Shown one piece after another: positions 13,669 to 22,274 of a stretch of DNA of 42,159 bases (its first letter is position 1; the number at the start of each line of letters is the position of its first letter). The notes beneath the pieces are model-generated. The model was given only the letters and a program-made list of their open reading frames with translations. It was not told the DNA's origin and searched no databases. This DNA comes from Oscillospiraceae bacterium (GTDB lineage Bacteria > Bacillota > Clostridia > Oscillospirales > Ruminococcaceae). The stretch is taken from assembly GCA_017466885.1 (NCBI GenBank), contig JAFTTH010000014.1, positions 1-42,159 on the forward strand, read 5' to 3'. Position numbers and translations under genes: made by a program.

Positions 13669-14703
13669 ATGAAGATTGCTTTTTTCGACGCCAAGCCCTA
13701 CGACAGACCTTCCTTTGATGCCTATGGCGCAGAGCACGGCGTTTCCTTTAAATATTTTGAAACAAAACTCAATGAAGATACGGTGGATCTGGCCAAAGGC
13801 TTCGACGGAGTTTGTGTCTTCGTCAACGATACGGTCAACGCCCCGGTCATTGACCGGCTTTGCGGGCTGGGAATCCGGGTGGTGGCCCTCCGGTGTGCCG
13901 GGTTTAACAATGTGGATATGAAGCACGCTTTCGGGAAAATTCACGTGTTGCGTGTCCCGGCCTATTCCCCTTATGCGGTTGCCGAACACACTATGGCGCT
14001 TCTCTTGACCTCCATCCGCCGGACTCACAAAGCGTATATCCGTTCCAAGGATTTTAATTTCAGCCTTTCAGGACTGACCGGCTTTGATCTCCACGGAAAA
14101 ACGGTTGGAGTGATCGGAACAGGGCGGATCGGCAGGGTGTTCATTGATATTTGTAAGGGCTTCGGGATGAAGATTCTGGCCTTTGATAAATATCCCGCCC
14201 CAGGACTGGAGGAGGGAGAGAAGGTTCGGTATGTTTCGCTGGATGAGCTTTTCGCCCAAAGTGATGTCATTTCCCTTCACTGTCCCCTGACGGAGGATAC
14301 CCACCACCTGATCAATGGCCAAACCCTTGACAAATGCAAAAAAGGGGTGGTGATTCTCAATACCTCGAGGGGTGCTTTGGTGGATGCCGAAGCGCTTTTG
14401 GCCGGGATCAAATCCCGCAAGGTGGGAGCCGCCTGTCTGGACGTTTATGAGGAGGAGTCGGACCTTTTCTTTGAGGATAATTCCGGTCATATTATGGAGG
14501 ATGACCTCCTGGCCCGGCTGATCTCGATGCCGAATGTGATCGTCACCTCCCATCAGGCCTTTCTGACCGAAGAGGCACTGGAAAATATCGCCGAAACAAC
14601 GGTGAAAAACCTTGTAGGCTTCTTCCGAACAAGCCAGTGTCCCAACGAGCTTTGTTACCGATGCAGCGGAGCAGAGGATTGCAAAAACAGCAAATGCTTT
14701 TAA
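13669..14703 (+). CDS. ldhA: D-lactate dehydrogenase (D-2-hydroxyacid dehydrogenase)
   Basis: 344 residues from ATG 13669 with AAGGAGG seven bases before; the ORF is open further upstream but only through the promoter. NAD-binding GTGRIG at 150-155, catalytic Arg234 (NTSRGALVDA), the Glu in DVYEEE (about 262) and His295 (TSHQAF) identify the D-LDH branch that reduces pyruvate to D-lactate to recycle NADH. Odd feature: the last 21 residues form a Cys-rich tail with C324, C329, C332, C338 and C343, which is not part of the catalytic fold and could bind metal or sense redox. Controlled by the palindrome at 13598; followed after 25 bases by a ferredoxin gene in the same operon. Confidence 0.9.
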   Translation: MKIAFFDAKPYDRPSFDAYGAEHGVSFKYFETKLNEDTVDLAKGFDGVCVFVNDTVNAPVIDRLCGLGIRVVALRCAGFNNVDMKHAFGKIHVLRVPAYSPYAVAEHTMALLLTSIRRTHKAYIRSKDFNFSLSGLTGFDLHGKTVGVIGTGRIGRVFIDICKGFGMKILAFDKYPAPGLEEGEKVRYVSLDELFAQSDVISLHCPLTEDTHHLINGQTLDKCKKGVVILNTSRGALVDAEALLAGIKSRKVGAACLDVYEEESDLFFEDNSGHIMEDDLLARLISMPNVIVTSHQAFLTEEALENIAETTVKNLVGFFRTSQCPNELCYRCSGAEDCKNSKCF

Positions 14704-14728
14704 CACAATAAAAAAGGAGAAATGAAAT

Positions 14729-15427
14729 ATGGTACGGAAAATCATCAGGATCGACGAGGAAAAATGCAATGGGTGCGGCGCCTGTGCTGCGGCCTGCCAC
14801 GAGGGTGCAATTGAAATGGTGGAGGGCAAAGCCCGCCTGACCAGGGAGGACTACTGCGACGGCCTGGGGGATTGCCTCCCCGCCTGCCCGACCAACGCCA
14901 TTACCTTTGAGGAGCGGGAGGCTCCCGCTTATGACGAGGCGGCAGTCCAGCGGGCAAAAATGAATCGGCAGGGTGAAAAGCTCCCCTGCGGTTGCCCCGG
15001 AACCAACTCCAAGGTGATCCGCCGGGAGGCTGTACCCGCCGCCCCGAGAGGAGCAGCCCTTCCCAGCCAGCTTTCCCAGTGGCCCTGTCAGATTAAGCTG
15101 GTGCCGGTCAATGCGCCCTATTTTGAGGGGGCAAACCTGTTGGTGGCGGCAGATTGCACCGCCTTTGCCTATGGCAACTTCCATAATGAGTTTATCCGCA
15201 ATCATATTACATTGATCGGCTGCCCCAAGCTGGATGAAGGGGATTATACCGAGAAGCTGGCCCGGATCATCGCCACCAACAATATCAAAAGCGTTAAGGT
15301 GGTCCGGATGGAGGTGCCCTGTTGCGGTGGAATTGAAAATGCTGTCAAACGGGCCCTGCAACTGAGCGGCAAGTTCATTCCCTGGCAGGTTGTTACCATC
15401 TCCACCAACGGAAAAATTTTGGAATAA
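14729..15427 (+). CDS. 4Fe-4S ferredoxin-like protein with C-terminal Cys domain
   Basis: 232 residues; AAAAAGGAG before the ATG. N-terminal ferredoxin domain: C13-C16-C19-C23 is a complete motif, while the second (C43, C49, C53 in YCDGLGDCLPACP) has Leu where the second Cys should be, so one cluster may be [3Fe-4S] or use another ligand. Residues about 87-232 form a separate domain with CGCPG and a late PCCGG motif (near 195-200), known from clostridial ferredoxins near Crp/Fnr and hydroxylamine reductase genes. Its likely role is electron transfer linked to anaerobic nitrogen or redox stress; the partner is unknown. Sits in the ldhA operon, so its expression should follow the Crp/Fnr regulator. 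Confidence 0.82.
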   Translation: MVRKIIRIDEEKCNGCGACAAACHEGAIEMVEGKARLTREDYCDGLGDCLPACPTNAITFEEREAPAYDEAAVQRAKMNRQGEKLPCGCPGTNSKVIRREAVPAAPRGAALPSQLSQWPCQIKLVPVNAPYFEGANLLVAADCTAFAYGNFHNEFIRNHITLIGCPKLDEGDYTEKLARIIATNNIKSVKVVRMEVPCCGGIENAVKRALQLSGKFIPWQVVTISTNGKILE

Positions 15428-15441
15428 GTTGACATTGTATC

Positions 15442-15470
15442 TTGCGAATTGAAATACGAAATGATATAAT
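15442..15470 (+). promoter_or_regulatory. Promoter of the flavodiiron operon
   Basis: TTGCGA (15442-15447), 17-base spacer, TATAAT (15465-15470). A better -35 word TTGACA at 15429-15434 is too far for this -10. No terminator separates it from the ferredoxin gene, so read-through is also possible. Confidence 0.65.
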
Positions 15471-15501
15471 ATCCTGTGAAATGTTTTGCGGAGGAAAGAC
15501 T

Positions 15502-17292
15502 ATGTTGATTGCAAATGATATTAAATATATCGGTGTGAATGACCATAAGGTCGATCTGTTTGAGGGCCAGTACCGTGTTCCCAACGGAATGTCCTATAAT
15601 TCTTATATCGTCCTGGATGAGAAGGTTGCCATTTTTGATACGGTGGACGCTTCCTTCACCCACGAATGGATGGATAATATACAGAATGCTTTGGGAAACC
15701 GCACTCCTGACTATCTGATCGTCCAGCATATGGAGCCGGACCACTCGGCCAATATTTTCAACTTCTCCCGGGCCTATCCCGAGACGAAGATCGTGGCCTC
15801 CGCAAAAGCCTTTGCGATGATGAAAAACTTCTTCGGCACCGATTTTGCCGAGAAGCAGATCGTGGTAGGGGAGGGGGATACTCTCTCGCTGGGGCGGCAT
15901 CAGCTGACCTTCGTAACTGCCCCTATGGTTCACTGGCCGGAGGTTATTGTAACCTACGATAGCACCGATAAGATCCTTTTCTCTGCGGATGGATTTGGCA
16001 AGTTCGGCGCCCTGGATGTGGAAGAGCCCTGGGCGGACGAGGCAAGACGGTATTATATCGGCATCGTCGGAAAATACGGTGCGCAGGTCCAGGCCCTGCT
16101 GAAAAAGGCCGCCACCCTGGATATTCAAACCATCTGCCCCCTCCACGGCCCGATCCTGACTGAGAATCTTGGCTACTACCTCAACCTTTACAATACCTGG
16201 TCCAGCTATCAGCCCGAAGAGGACGGTATCGTGATCGGATACACCTCGGTTTACGGTAACACCAAAAAAGCAGTCCTTGCCCTGGCTGACCGGCTGAAGG
16301 AAAAGGGTTGCCCCACGGTCGTGGTTCACGATCTTGCCCGGTGCGATATGGCGCAGGCTGTGGCAGATGCCTTCCGGTATAGCAAGCTGATCCTCGCCAC
16401 CACCACCTATAATGCCGATGTTTTCCCCTTTATGCGGGAGTTCATTGACCATCTGACCGAGCGGAACTTCTCCAACCGCACCGTTGCTTTGGTGGAGAAC
16501 GGCAGTTGGGCGCCTTTGGCTGCCAAGGTGATGCGGGGAATGCTGGAAAAGAGTAAAAACCTTACCTTTGCAGATACTACCGTTAAGATCCATTCTGCAC
16601 TCAATGAGGAAAGCGCCGCCCAGCTGGAGGCGTTGACCGAGGAGCTTTGTAAGGAGTACCTTGCCCGGCAGGATGCCACTGCCAATAAGAATGATCTGAC
16701 CGCCCTTTTCAATATTGGTTACGGACTTTACGTTGTCACCTGCCATGACGGCCGGAAAGATAACGGTTTGATCGTCAATACCGTTACCCAGGTGACCAAT
16801 ACCCCCAACCGGGTTGCCGTTACCATCAATAAAGAAAATTACTCTCACCATGTCATTAAGCAGACGGGAAAGATGAATGTCAACTGTCTGTCTGTGGAGG
16901 CACCCTTTAAGGTGTTTGAGAGCTTCGGCTTCGTCAGCGGACGGAATGTGGATAAATTTGCCGGTTGCACCCCTCTTCGCTCGGATAACGGGCTGATCTT
17001 TCTCCCCCGGTATATCAACTCCTTCCTCTCTCTGAAGGTGGAGCAGTATGTGGATCTGGATACCCACGGAATGTTCATCTGCTCGGTTACCGAGGCGCGG
17101 GTCATCTCCGATAAGGAAACGATGAGCTATACCTACTATCAGGAAAATGTCAAGCCCAAGCCCGAAACGGAAGGGAAGAACGGCTTTGTCTGCAAGGTTT
17201 GCGGATATGTTTACGAGGGGGATGTCCTCCCCGAGGATATTGTTTGCCCCCTCTGCAAGCATGGTGCAGCAGACTTTGAGCCGATCCAATAA
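15502..17292 (+). CDS. Flavodiiron protein fused to flavin reductase and rubredoxin domains
   Basis: 596 residues from ATG 15502 (GGAGGA before it; an upstream in-frame start at 15442 overlaps the promoter). Domain 1 (1-240), metallo-beta-lactamase-like, has every diiron ligand: H76, E78, D80, H81, H144, D163 and H215. Domain 2 (243-385) is flavodoxin-like with FMN loop TSVYGNT (248-254). Domain 3 (about 395-545) is a flavin-reductase split barrel as in high-molecular-weight rubredoxin. Domain 4 (561-596) is a rubredoxin-type centre with C564, C567, C582 and C585, only 14 residues between the pairs, so of the short, rubrerythrin kind. The protein should reduce O2 to water or NO to N2O, taking electrons from NAD(P)H through its own fused domains. 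It looks like an FprA-Hrb fusion and leads an oxygen-stress operon. Confidence 0.93.
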   Translation: MLIANDIKYIGVNDHKVDLFEGQYRVPNGMSYNSYIVLDEKVAIFDTVDASFTHEWMDNIQNALGNRTPDYLIVQHMEPDHSANIFNFSRAYPETKIVASAKAFAMMKNFFGTDFAEKQIVVGEGDTLSLGRHQLTFVTAPMVHWPEVIVTYDSTDKILFSADGFGKFGALDVEEPWADEARRYYIGIVGKYGAQVQALLKKAATLDIQTICPLHGPILTENLGYYLNLYNTWSSYQPEEDGIVIGYTSVYGNTKKAVLALADRLKEKGCPTVVVHDLARCDMAQAVADAFRYSKLILATTTYNADVFPFMREFIDHLTERNFSNRTVALVENGSWAPLAAKVMRGMLEKSKNLTFADTTVKIHSALNEESAAQLEALTEELCKEYLARQDATANKNDLTALFNIGYGLYVVTCHDGRKDNGLIVNTVTQVTNTPNRVAVTINKENYSHHVIKQTGKMNVNCLSVEAPFKVFESFGFVSGRNVDKFAGCTPLRSDNGLIFLPRYINSFLSLKVEQYVDLDTHGMFICSVTEARVISDKETMSYTYYQENVKPKPETEGKNGFVCKVCGYVYEGDVLPEDIVCPLCKHGAADFEPIQ

Positions 17293-17313
17293 ATTTTCAG
17301 GAGGTTATTTCTT

Positions 17314-17694
17314 ATGTGTGAAACCCGTTTTTTCATCTGTGAGCATTGCGGGAATCTGATCGGAATGATTCATGATGCAGGTGTCCCGATGATGTGCTGT
17401 GGCCAGAAGATGACAAAGCTTGAGCCGGGAACGGTGGAGGCAAGTGTCGAAAAGCATCTTCCGGTGGTGGAAGTGGAAGGAGATGCCGTGAAGGTATCGG
17501 TGGGGGCAGTATCTCACCCGATGACCGAAGAGCATTCCATTCAATGGATCTACCTGCAGACCGATCGGGGCGGCCAGCGGAAGTGCCTAATGGCTGGAAA
17601 AGAGCCGATTGTGAAGTTTGCACTGGTGGATGAGAACCCGGTTGCTGTTTATGCCTATTGCAATCTTCATGGTCTGTGGAAAACAGAACTTTAA
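17314..17694 (+). CDS. dfx: Desulfoferrodoxin (superoxide reductase)
   Basis: 126 residues. N-terminal desulforedoxin-type Fe(Cys)4 centre: C9, C12, C28, C29. C-terminal catalytic iron site: H48 (with E47), H68, H74, then C116 and H119 (YCNLHGLW), the full His4Cys set that reduces superoxide to H2O2 without making O2. Rubredoxin, encoded three genes on, is the usual electron donor. It follows the flavodiiron gene by 21 bases with AGGAGG, so it is clearly in the operon. Confidence 0.97.
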   Translation: MCETRFFICEHCGNLIGMIHDAGVPMMCCGQKMTKLEPGTVEASVEKHLPVVEVEGDAVKVSVGAVSHPMTEEHSIQWIYLQTDRGGQRKCLMAGKEPIVKFALVDENPVAVYAYCNLHGLWKTEL

Positions 17695-17721
17695 TGACAA
17701 AATAACCAGGAGGACAGGATT

Positions 17722-18234
17722 ATGTTAAACGAAAAAGTTCACGCGTTGCTCAACCAGCAGATCAATAAGGAGTTTTATTCCGCATATCTTTATCTGGATT
17801 TTTCCAACTATTTTGAGGCCAACGATCTGGAAGGGTTTGCCAACTGGTATAAGATACAGGCGCAAGAGGAGCGGGATCACGCGATTCTTTTCTACACCTA
17901 CCTGCAGAATGAGAATATGCCGGTCACTTTGGAAGCTATTGCAAAGCCGGATAAGGTTTTTTCCTGCCATATGGACGTATTGGAGGCCGGCCTGGAGCAC
18001 GAGCAATATGTTACCTCTTTGATTAATGATATTTACGGTGCGGCATACGATGTTCGCGATTTCCGTACTATGCAGTTTTTGGACTGGTTTGTTAAAGAGC
18101 AGGGTGAAGAAGAGACCAATGCCAACAACCTCATTGCCAAGATGAAACTCTTCGGCTCTGACCCCAAGAGCCTTTATATGCTCAATCAAGAGTTAGCGGC
18201 AAGAGTTTATACTGCACCTTCTTTGGTGCTTTAA
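17722..18234 (+). CDS. ftnA: Ferritin
   Basis: 170 residues, four-helix bundle. Ferroxidase ligands are visible: the Glu in NKEFYSAYLY (E17), the EERDH motif near 50-54, E94 and the late Glu/Gln residues in KEQGEEE (about 126-132). Bacterial non-haem ferritin of usual length, storing iron in a 24-mer shell. Placing it with flavodiiron protein, superoxide reductase and rubredoxin keeps free iron low while peroxide is produced. AGGAGGA precedes the start by about ten bases. Confidence 0.96.
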   Translation: MLNEKVHALLNQQINKEFYSAYLYLDFSNYFEANDLEGFANWYKIQAQEERDHAILFYTYLQNENMPVTLEAIAKPDKVFSCHMDVLEAGLEHEQYVTSLINDIYGAAYDVRDFRTMQFLDWFVKEQGEEETNANNLIAKMKLFGSDPKSLYMLNQELAARVYTAPSLVL

Positions 18235-18255
18235 TTGAAAATGGAGGAAAAAACA

Positions 18256-18417
18256 ATGAAAAAATACGTTTGCGACGTTTGCGGCTGGGAATACGATGAG
18301 GCGCTGGGCGATCCCGATAACGGTATTGCTCCCGGCACCAAGTTCGAAGATCTGCCGGAGGATTTTGTTTGCCCCCTTTGCGGTGTGGGTAAGGATGATT
18401 TCAGCGAGGCGGAATAA
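18256..18417 (+). CDS. Rubredoxin
   Basis: 53 residues from ATG 18256, eight bases after GGAGG; a start seven codons earlier would place the ribosome site inside the gene. Classical single-iron protein with C6-x2-C9 and C39-x2-C42 and the conserved aromatic core ([11 protein letters not shown]). It is the likely electron donor for superoxide reductase and possibly the flavodiiron protein of the same operon. A terminator follows in about 20 bases. Confidence 0.97.
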   Translation: MKKYVCDVCGWEYDEALGDPDNGIAPGTKFEDLPEDFVCPLCGVGKDDFSEAE

Positions 18418-18433
18418 TTTCCTTGCAGATTAC

Positions 18434-18477
18434 AAAAAAGGGTGAGCTGGTTTGCCGGCTCACCCTTTATCTTTTTC
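18434..18477. terminator. Terminator between rubredoxin and the convergent 5'-nucleotidase gene
   Basis: AAGGGTGAGC (18438-18447) pairs with GCTCACCCTT (18458-18467); A-run before and T-rich run after, so it serves both genes. Confidence 0.9.
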
Positions 18478-18479
18478 TG

Positions 18480-20387
18480 TTATTTCCTTTTTCCGGCCTT
18501 CTTTTTTCTGACTCTGCGGATCATCAGCCAAAGAATCAAGGCAATGATCCCAAGAACAAGGAGGAGTACTCCCAGCAGAATAAAGGTAAAGTGATTTGCG
18601 TTGGAAAGAAGCTCCACCGGATTCCAGCTGGAGTATACGACCTTCCGGCCGTCCGGCTGGGCATAGGCAGAATCCATTGTGCCGCCCATCTTCTTTAAGA
18701 AGGAGGAGATGGCAAACCATTCCTTGACCGGCTTGCCGTCCTGTCCCGAAACAACGTGCTCTCCCAGTTTTTGCGGGTCAATGGGGTTGCCTTTCTCGTC
18801 CCGGGGAATGATGCTCAGCAGTCCCATAGAGGTTTCCTCCACCGATCCCAGCATCTGTCCCACGTAAGTGCCTGTTACCACCAGGTAGAGGGAGGTATCT
18901 TCAATGGGGGCAAGGGAGCCGTCATCGCGGCGGAGCATTGCATAATCCACCTTGTTGAAGATCATCCGGTTGGTGTTGAAGGAGTACTCCACACCCGAGC
19001 AGAAAAGCTGAGCCGAGCGCATCAGCGGCTGAACCGAGGCATCGACCTCCAGAACGGTTTTCAGATCAGCACCGGTCAGATAGATGGCGACCAGCTCACC
19101 CTCGGTTCCAACCCCCAGGGAGGCCGCGTTGAAAACGTCCGAGGTGGTAACTGCTCCCACCGGCAGGGTCTCCCGGATGACTCCGGCAGCGGTCAGGGCA
19201 AGGTCCACCCTTTTTCCGGTGGCCTCCTCCACCGCCCATTTGTAAGCGTCGGAGAAGATGTTGCAGAGGGTGGATTCGTGGGGGGTGGCGTAAACATCGC
19301 TGACGGTATCAAAGGTGTAAGGGTTGTCCACCAGCACCTCGTCAAAGGTGATCTGATACTGGGACAGATAATCCTCATCCACCGTTTTCTTGAATTCCGC
19401 CACCAGTCCGGCAATCTTTTCGTCCTCAGGGGTGGCTTCGGTAATAGGGATCAGCTGATAGCCGGTAAGGGCGACCGCGCCAGATTGGCTCCGGTTCAGC
19501 TCCAGCACGCCCAGATATTTGCTGTAAGCGCTGGCGGAAACAATCTGGGTGTTGTTGACGGTGATGGGCTTGGCCAATGTTGTGTGCGTATGACCCGAAA
19601 CGATCACGTGGATCCCTTCCGTCTTTTGGGCCAGCTCATAGTCCTCGCCCTTGCCGTCCTCGGTGCCGCTATGGGAAAGACAGATCACCACCGGCTCCTG
19701 ACCGTATTTTTCCAGGCATTCCGCCTTGGCGGCATCGACGGTTTTCTGCGCTGTTTCGATGGGATCATAAAGGACCATACCCGAATTGGGGGAGCAGTCA
19801 TCAGCATCAAAGCCGTAGATTCCAAAGATGACGAAATATACTCCGCCCCGCTCCAGAATCATATAGTCCTTAACGCCGTATTCCTCCAGGGCAGCGTGCA
19901 TTTCAGGGTCATATCCCTCCTCGCCGGAGGCAGGGGGGAGGTAGTTCGCCTCCACAATGGCAGGCAGGGGATCGCCGCTGGCAACAGCAGCACGAAGCAT
20001 AGAAATCAAACCCGACTGGAGATAGTCGTAATCGTGGTTGCCGAAGGTGGTCACATCGTACCCCATAATGCCCATGATCCGAAGCTCCAGAGCATGGGTG
20101 GAAAAGGCAGTCTGGAAAAGAGAACCCATAGAAAAGTCACCGGCGTCCACCAGCAAAGCATCGGGATGAAGCTCCTTTTGCTGGTTGATTACGTGCATCA
20201 GCTTGGCGTATCCACCGTAGGTGCCGCCGGTCTCGGAACGGGCGGGGAGCAGGTGGGAGTGCAGGTCGTGGGTGAAGAGAATGGTAATATCCGTTGCAGA
20301 GGAAGCTGCTACACCGGGCAGAGAAAGGGAGAGCAGAAGGATCGCCGCGAGGATGGCTGCGGCAAGCCGTTTCAGATGGTTCTTCAT
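18480..20387 (-). CDS. Membrane-anchored 5'-nucleotidase / 2',3'-cyclic phosphodiesterase family protein
   Basis: 635 residues from ATG 20387, eight bases after GAGGAG; the frame stays open far upstream only as the shadow of the divergent gene. Signal peptide 1-28 (LLSLSLPGVAAS), then a metallophosphatase domain with HDLHSH, DAGDFSMGS, GNHDYDY and SGHTHT, the two-metal active site, and a 5'-nucleotidase C-terminal nucleoside-binding domain (about 360-520). A single membrane helix near 600-625 followed by a Lys/Arg tail anchors it outside the cell. It should release phosphate and nucleosides from extracellular nucleotides or UDP-sugars. Exact substrate is not visible. Single-gene unit, convergent with rubredoxin. 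Confidence 0.9.
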   Translation of the reverse strand: MKNHLKRLAAAILAAILLLSLSLPGVAASSATDITILFTHDLHSHLLPARSETGGTYGGYAKLMHVINQQKELHPDALLVDAGDFSMGSLFQTAFSTHALELRIMGIMGYDVTTFGNHDYDYLQSGLISMLRAAVASGDPLPAIVEANYLPPASGEEGYDPEMHAALEEYGVKDYMILERGGVYFVIFGIYGFDADDCSPNSGMVLYDPIETAQKTVDAAKAECLEKYGQEPVVICLSHSGTEDGKGEDYELAQKTEGIHVIVSGHTHTTLAKPITVNNTQIVSASAYSKYLGVLELNRSQSGAVALTGYQLIPITEATPEDEKIAGLVAEFKKTVDEDYLSQYQITFDEVLVDNPYTFDTVSDVYATPHESTLCNIFSDAYKWAVEEATGKRVDLALTAAGVIRETLPVGAVTTSDVFNAASLGVGTEGELVAIYLTGADLKTVLEVDASVQPLMRSAQLFCSGVEYSFNTNRMIFNKVDYAMLRRDDGSLAPIEDTSLYLVVTGTYVGQMLGSVEETSMGLLSIIPRDEKGNPIDPQKLGEHVVSGQDGKPVKEWFAISSFLKKMGGTMDSAYAQPDGRKVVYSSWNPVELLSNANHFTFILLGVLLLVLGIIALILWLMIRRVRKKKAGKRK

Positions 20388-20499
20388 GATTCGTCTCCTC
20401 AAAGGTTTTTCTTGATTATAACATACATGGAAGAAGAATGCAAATCCAAGTCGTATCAAGAACCAAAAAGAGAAAAAAGTGAATTTATGGGAGGAACAG

Positions 20500-20543
20500 T
20501 TGAGATTTTGCCGAAAGTATGGTATTCTGTAAGACGGAATACC
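20500..20543 (+). promoter_or_regulatory. Promoter and operator of the MalY/PatB gene
   Basis: TTGAGA (20500-20505), 17-base spacer, TATTCT (20523-20528). A perfect inverted repeat GGTATTC (20521-20527), nine bases, GAATACC (20537-20543) covers the -10 and start site, the position of a repressor site. The regulator is not identified. Confidence 0.7.
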
Positions 20544-20573
20544 AATCATCATTTTCCTGAGAGGTGCCGGATT

Positions 20574-21779
20574 ATGAAGTATGATTTTGAATCGATCATT
20601 GAACGCCGCGGATGGGATGCCCTCGCTGTGGACGGGTTGGGCTCCGGATGGGCCCCCGGAGCACCAAAGGAAGGCTTTGATGCCATTCCAATGTGGGTAG
20701 CTGATATGAACTTTCCCACTGCTCCCACCGTTTGCAGGGCAATGCAGGAGCGGATCGCTCACCCCGCATTCGGATATTTTCAACCGCGGCAGGAGTATTA
20801 TGACGCCATTATCCGGTGGCAGTCGGAGCGGAACGGCGTCCGGGGACTGACGGCAGAAGCCATCGGCTATGAAAACGGCGTGCTGGGCGGGCTCCTTTCC
20901 GCCATCGGAACCTTCTGCTCCAGGGGGGATAACGTCCTGGTCCATGGGCCGATCTATATGGGTTTTTCTGCATCTCTGCAAAATAGCGGTTACCATATCG
21001 TTTTGAGCCCTTTGGTGCTGGATGAGGATGGAATCTGGCGGATGGACTTTGAGGATATGGAACGGAAAATTGTAGAAAATCATATCCATGCCACCGTCTT
21101 CTGCTCTCCTCATAACCCCACCGGACGGGTTTGGGAGGAGTGGGAGCTTCAGAAAGCGATGGAGCTTTTCCGCAAGCACGATGTTTTTGTCGTGTCGGAT
21201 GAGATCTGGTCCGACCTGATCCTGGAGGGGCATAAGCACATTCCCACCCAGTCGGTCAGCGAGGATGCCCGCCAGCGGACCGTCGCCCTCTATGCTCCCT
21301 CCAAAACCTTCAACCTCGCCGGACTGGTCGGCTCCTATCATATTATCTATAATCCGCGGCTGCGGGACCGGGTGGCAAAGGAGTCGTCCCTCTCTCATTA
21401 TAACAATATGAACCTCCTTTCTATGTATGCGCTGATGGGTGCATACTGTCCGGAGGGAGCAGAGTGGGTGGATGAGCTGTGCACCGTTTTAAGCGGGAAT
21501 ATCGCTTACGCGCACGATTATATCCGGGATCATTTTCAGGGGGTGACCGCCGCCAAGGCCCAGGGGACCTATATGCTCTTTTTGGATTGCGGCGAGTGGC
21601 TTTCTGCCCACGGTATGACCCTGGACCAACTGCTCCGGGCGGGATGGGACGTGGGGGTTGCCTGGCAGGATGGCCGCCAGCACGGCGGAACAAACCATAT
21701 CCGGCTCAATCTTGCCCTTCCTCTTTCCCTTGTCAAGGAAGCCTTTTCCCGGATGGATCGGTATGTTTTTAACAGATAA
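20574..21779 (+). CDS. MalY/PatB-type PLP enzyme (C-S lyase or aminotransferase)
   Basis: 401 residues from ATG 20574 with GAGAGG before it. Class I/II aminotransferase fold: MWVADMNFP (about 40-48) is typical of the MalY/PatB branch, SPHNPTGRVW holds the substrate/PLP residues, SDEIWSDL has the PLP-contacting Asp, and the Schiff-base lysine is in SKTFNLAG. Relatives cleave cystathionine or cysteine conjugates to give homocysteine or thiols, pyruvate and ammonia, and some act as regulators. Substrate cannot be decided here. It has its own promoter with an operator-like inverted repeat, and a peroxiredoxin gene follows after 27 bases on the same strand. Confidence 0.9.
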   Translation: MKYDFESIIERRGWDALAVDGLGSGWAPGAPKEGFDAIPMWVADMNFPTAPTVCRAMQERIAHPAFGYFQPRQEYYDAIIRWQSERNGVRGLTAEAIGYENGVLGGLLSAIGTFCSRGDNVLVHGPIYMGFSASLQNSGYHIVLSPLVLDEDGIWRMDFEDMERKIVENHIHATVFCSPHNPTGRVWEEWELQKAMELFRKHDVFVVSDEIWSDLILEGHKHIPTQSVSEDARQRTVALYAPSKTFNLAGLVGSYHIIYNPRLRDRVAKESSLSHYNNMNLLSMYALMGAYCPEGAEWVDELCTVLSGNIAYAHDYIRDHFQGVTAAKAQGTYMLFLDCGEWLSAHGMTLDQLLRAGWDVGVAWQDGRQHGGTNHIRLNLALPLSLVKEAFSRMDRYVFNR

Positions 21780-21806
21780 TAATCATTTTAATAAGGAGTG
21801 AAAAGG

Positions 21807-22259
21807 ATGCTTAAAATCGGCGATCAGGCCCCCGAATTTACCCTGAAGGATCAAAACGGAAAGGATGTTTCCCTGGCGCAGTTCAAGGGCCGGAAGGTTG
21901 TTGTGTATTTTTACCCGAAGGATAATACCCCCGGCTGTACCCGGCAGGCTTGTGCCTTTGCGGGGGCTTACGGTGAGTTTCAAAAGCGGAATGTTGCAGT
22001 CATCGGAATCAGCAAGGATAGCGTTGCCTCCCATGTCAAATTTGCGGAGAAATACAACCTTCCCTTCCATCTGCTGGCTGACCCGGAACGCACCGCTATT
22101 GAGGCTTACGGTGTCTGGCAGGAAAAGAAGCTTTACGGCAAGGTGAGTATGGGGGTTGTCCGCACCACCTTCCTTATTGACGAGCAGGGAAAGATCCAAA
22201 AGATAATGCCCAAGGTCAAACCGGATACCAACGCGGCGGAGATCCTTGCAGAGCTGTAA
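21807..22259 (+). CDS. bcp: Thiol peroxidase/peroxiredoxin (Bcp, PrxQ type)
   Basis: 150 residues from ATG 21807, eight bases after AAGGAG; the GTG at 21798 overlaps that ribosome site and is rejected. Thioredoxin fold with peroxidatic Cys44 (TPGCT) and resolving Cys49 four residues on (RQACAF), the arrangement of atypical two-Cys PrxQ/Bcp. It reduces H2O2 and organic hydroperoxides using thioredoxin. It complements the superoxide reductase operon, whose product is H2O2. Probably co-transcribed with the aminotransferase gene. Confidence 0.95.
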   Translation: MLKIGDQAPEFTLKDQNGKDVSLAQFKGRKVVVYFYPKDNTPGCTRQACAFAGAYGEFQKRNVAVIGISKDSVASHVKFAEKYNLPFHLLADPERTAIEAYGVWQEKKLYGKVSMGVVRTTFLIDEQGKIQKIMPKVKPDTNAAEILAEL

Positions 22260-22274
22260 AAAAAGGGTGCCTTG

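Noticed and set aside
15244..17289. 681-codon minus-strand ORF
   Set aside because: Complete shadow of the flavodiiron gene, whose active-site residues are all in place on the plus strand.
20388..21398. N-terminal extension of the 5'-nucleotidase upstream of 20387
   Set aside because: It lies antisense to the MalY/PatB gene. The signal peptide and GAGGAG fix the start at 20387.
18756..21779. Single plus-strand gene of about 1000 residues ending in the MalY/PatB protein
   Set aside because: Its first 600 codons are the antisense of the 5'-nucleotidase gene. The real start at 20574 has a ribosome site, promoter and conserved N-terminus.
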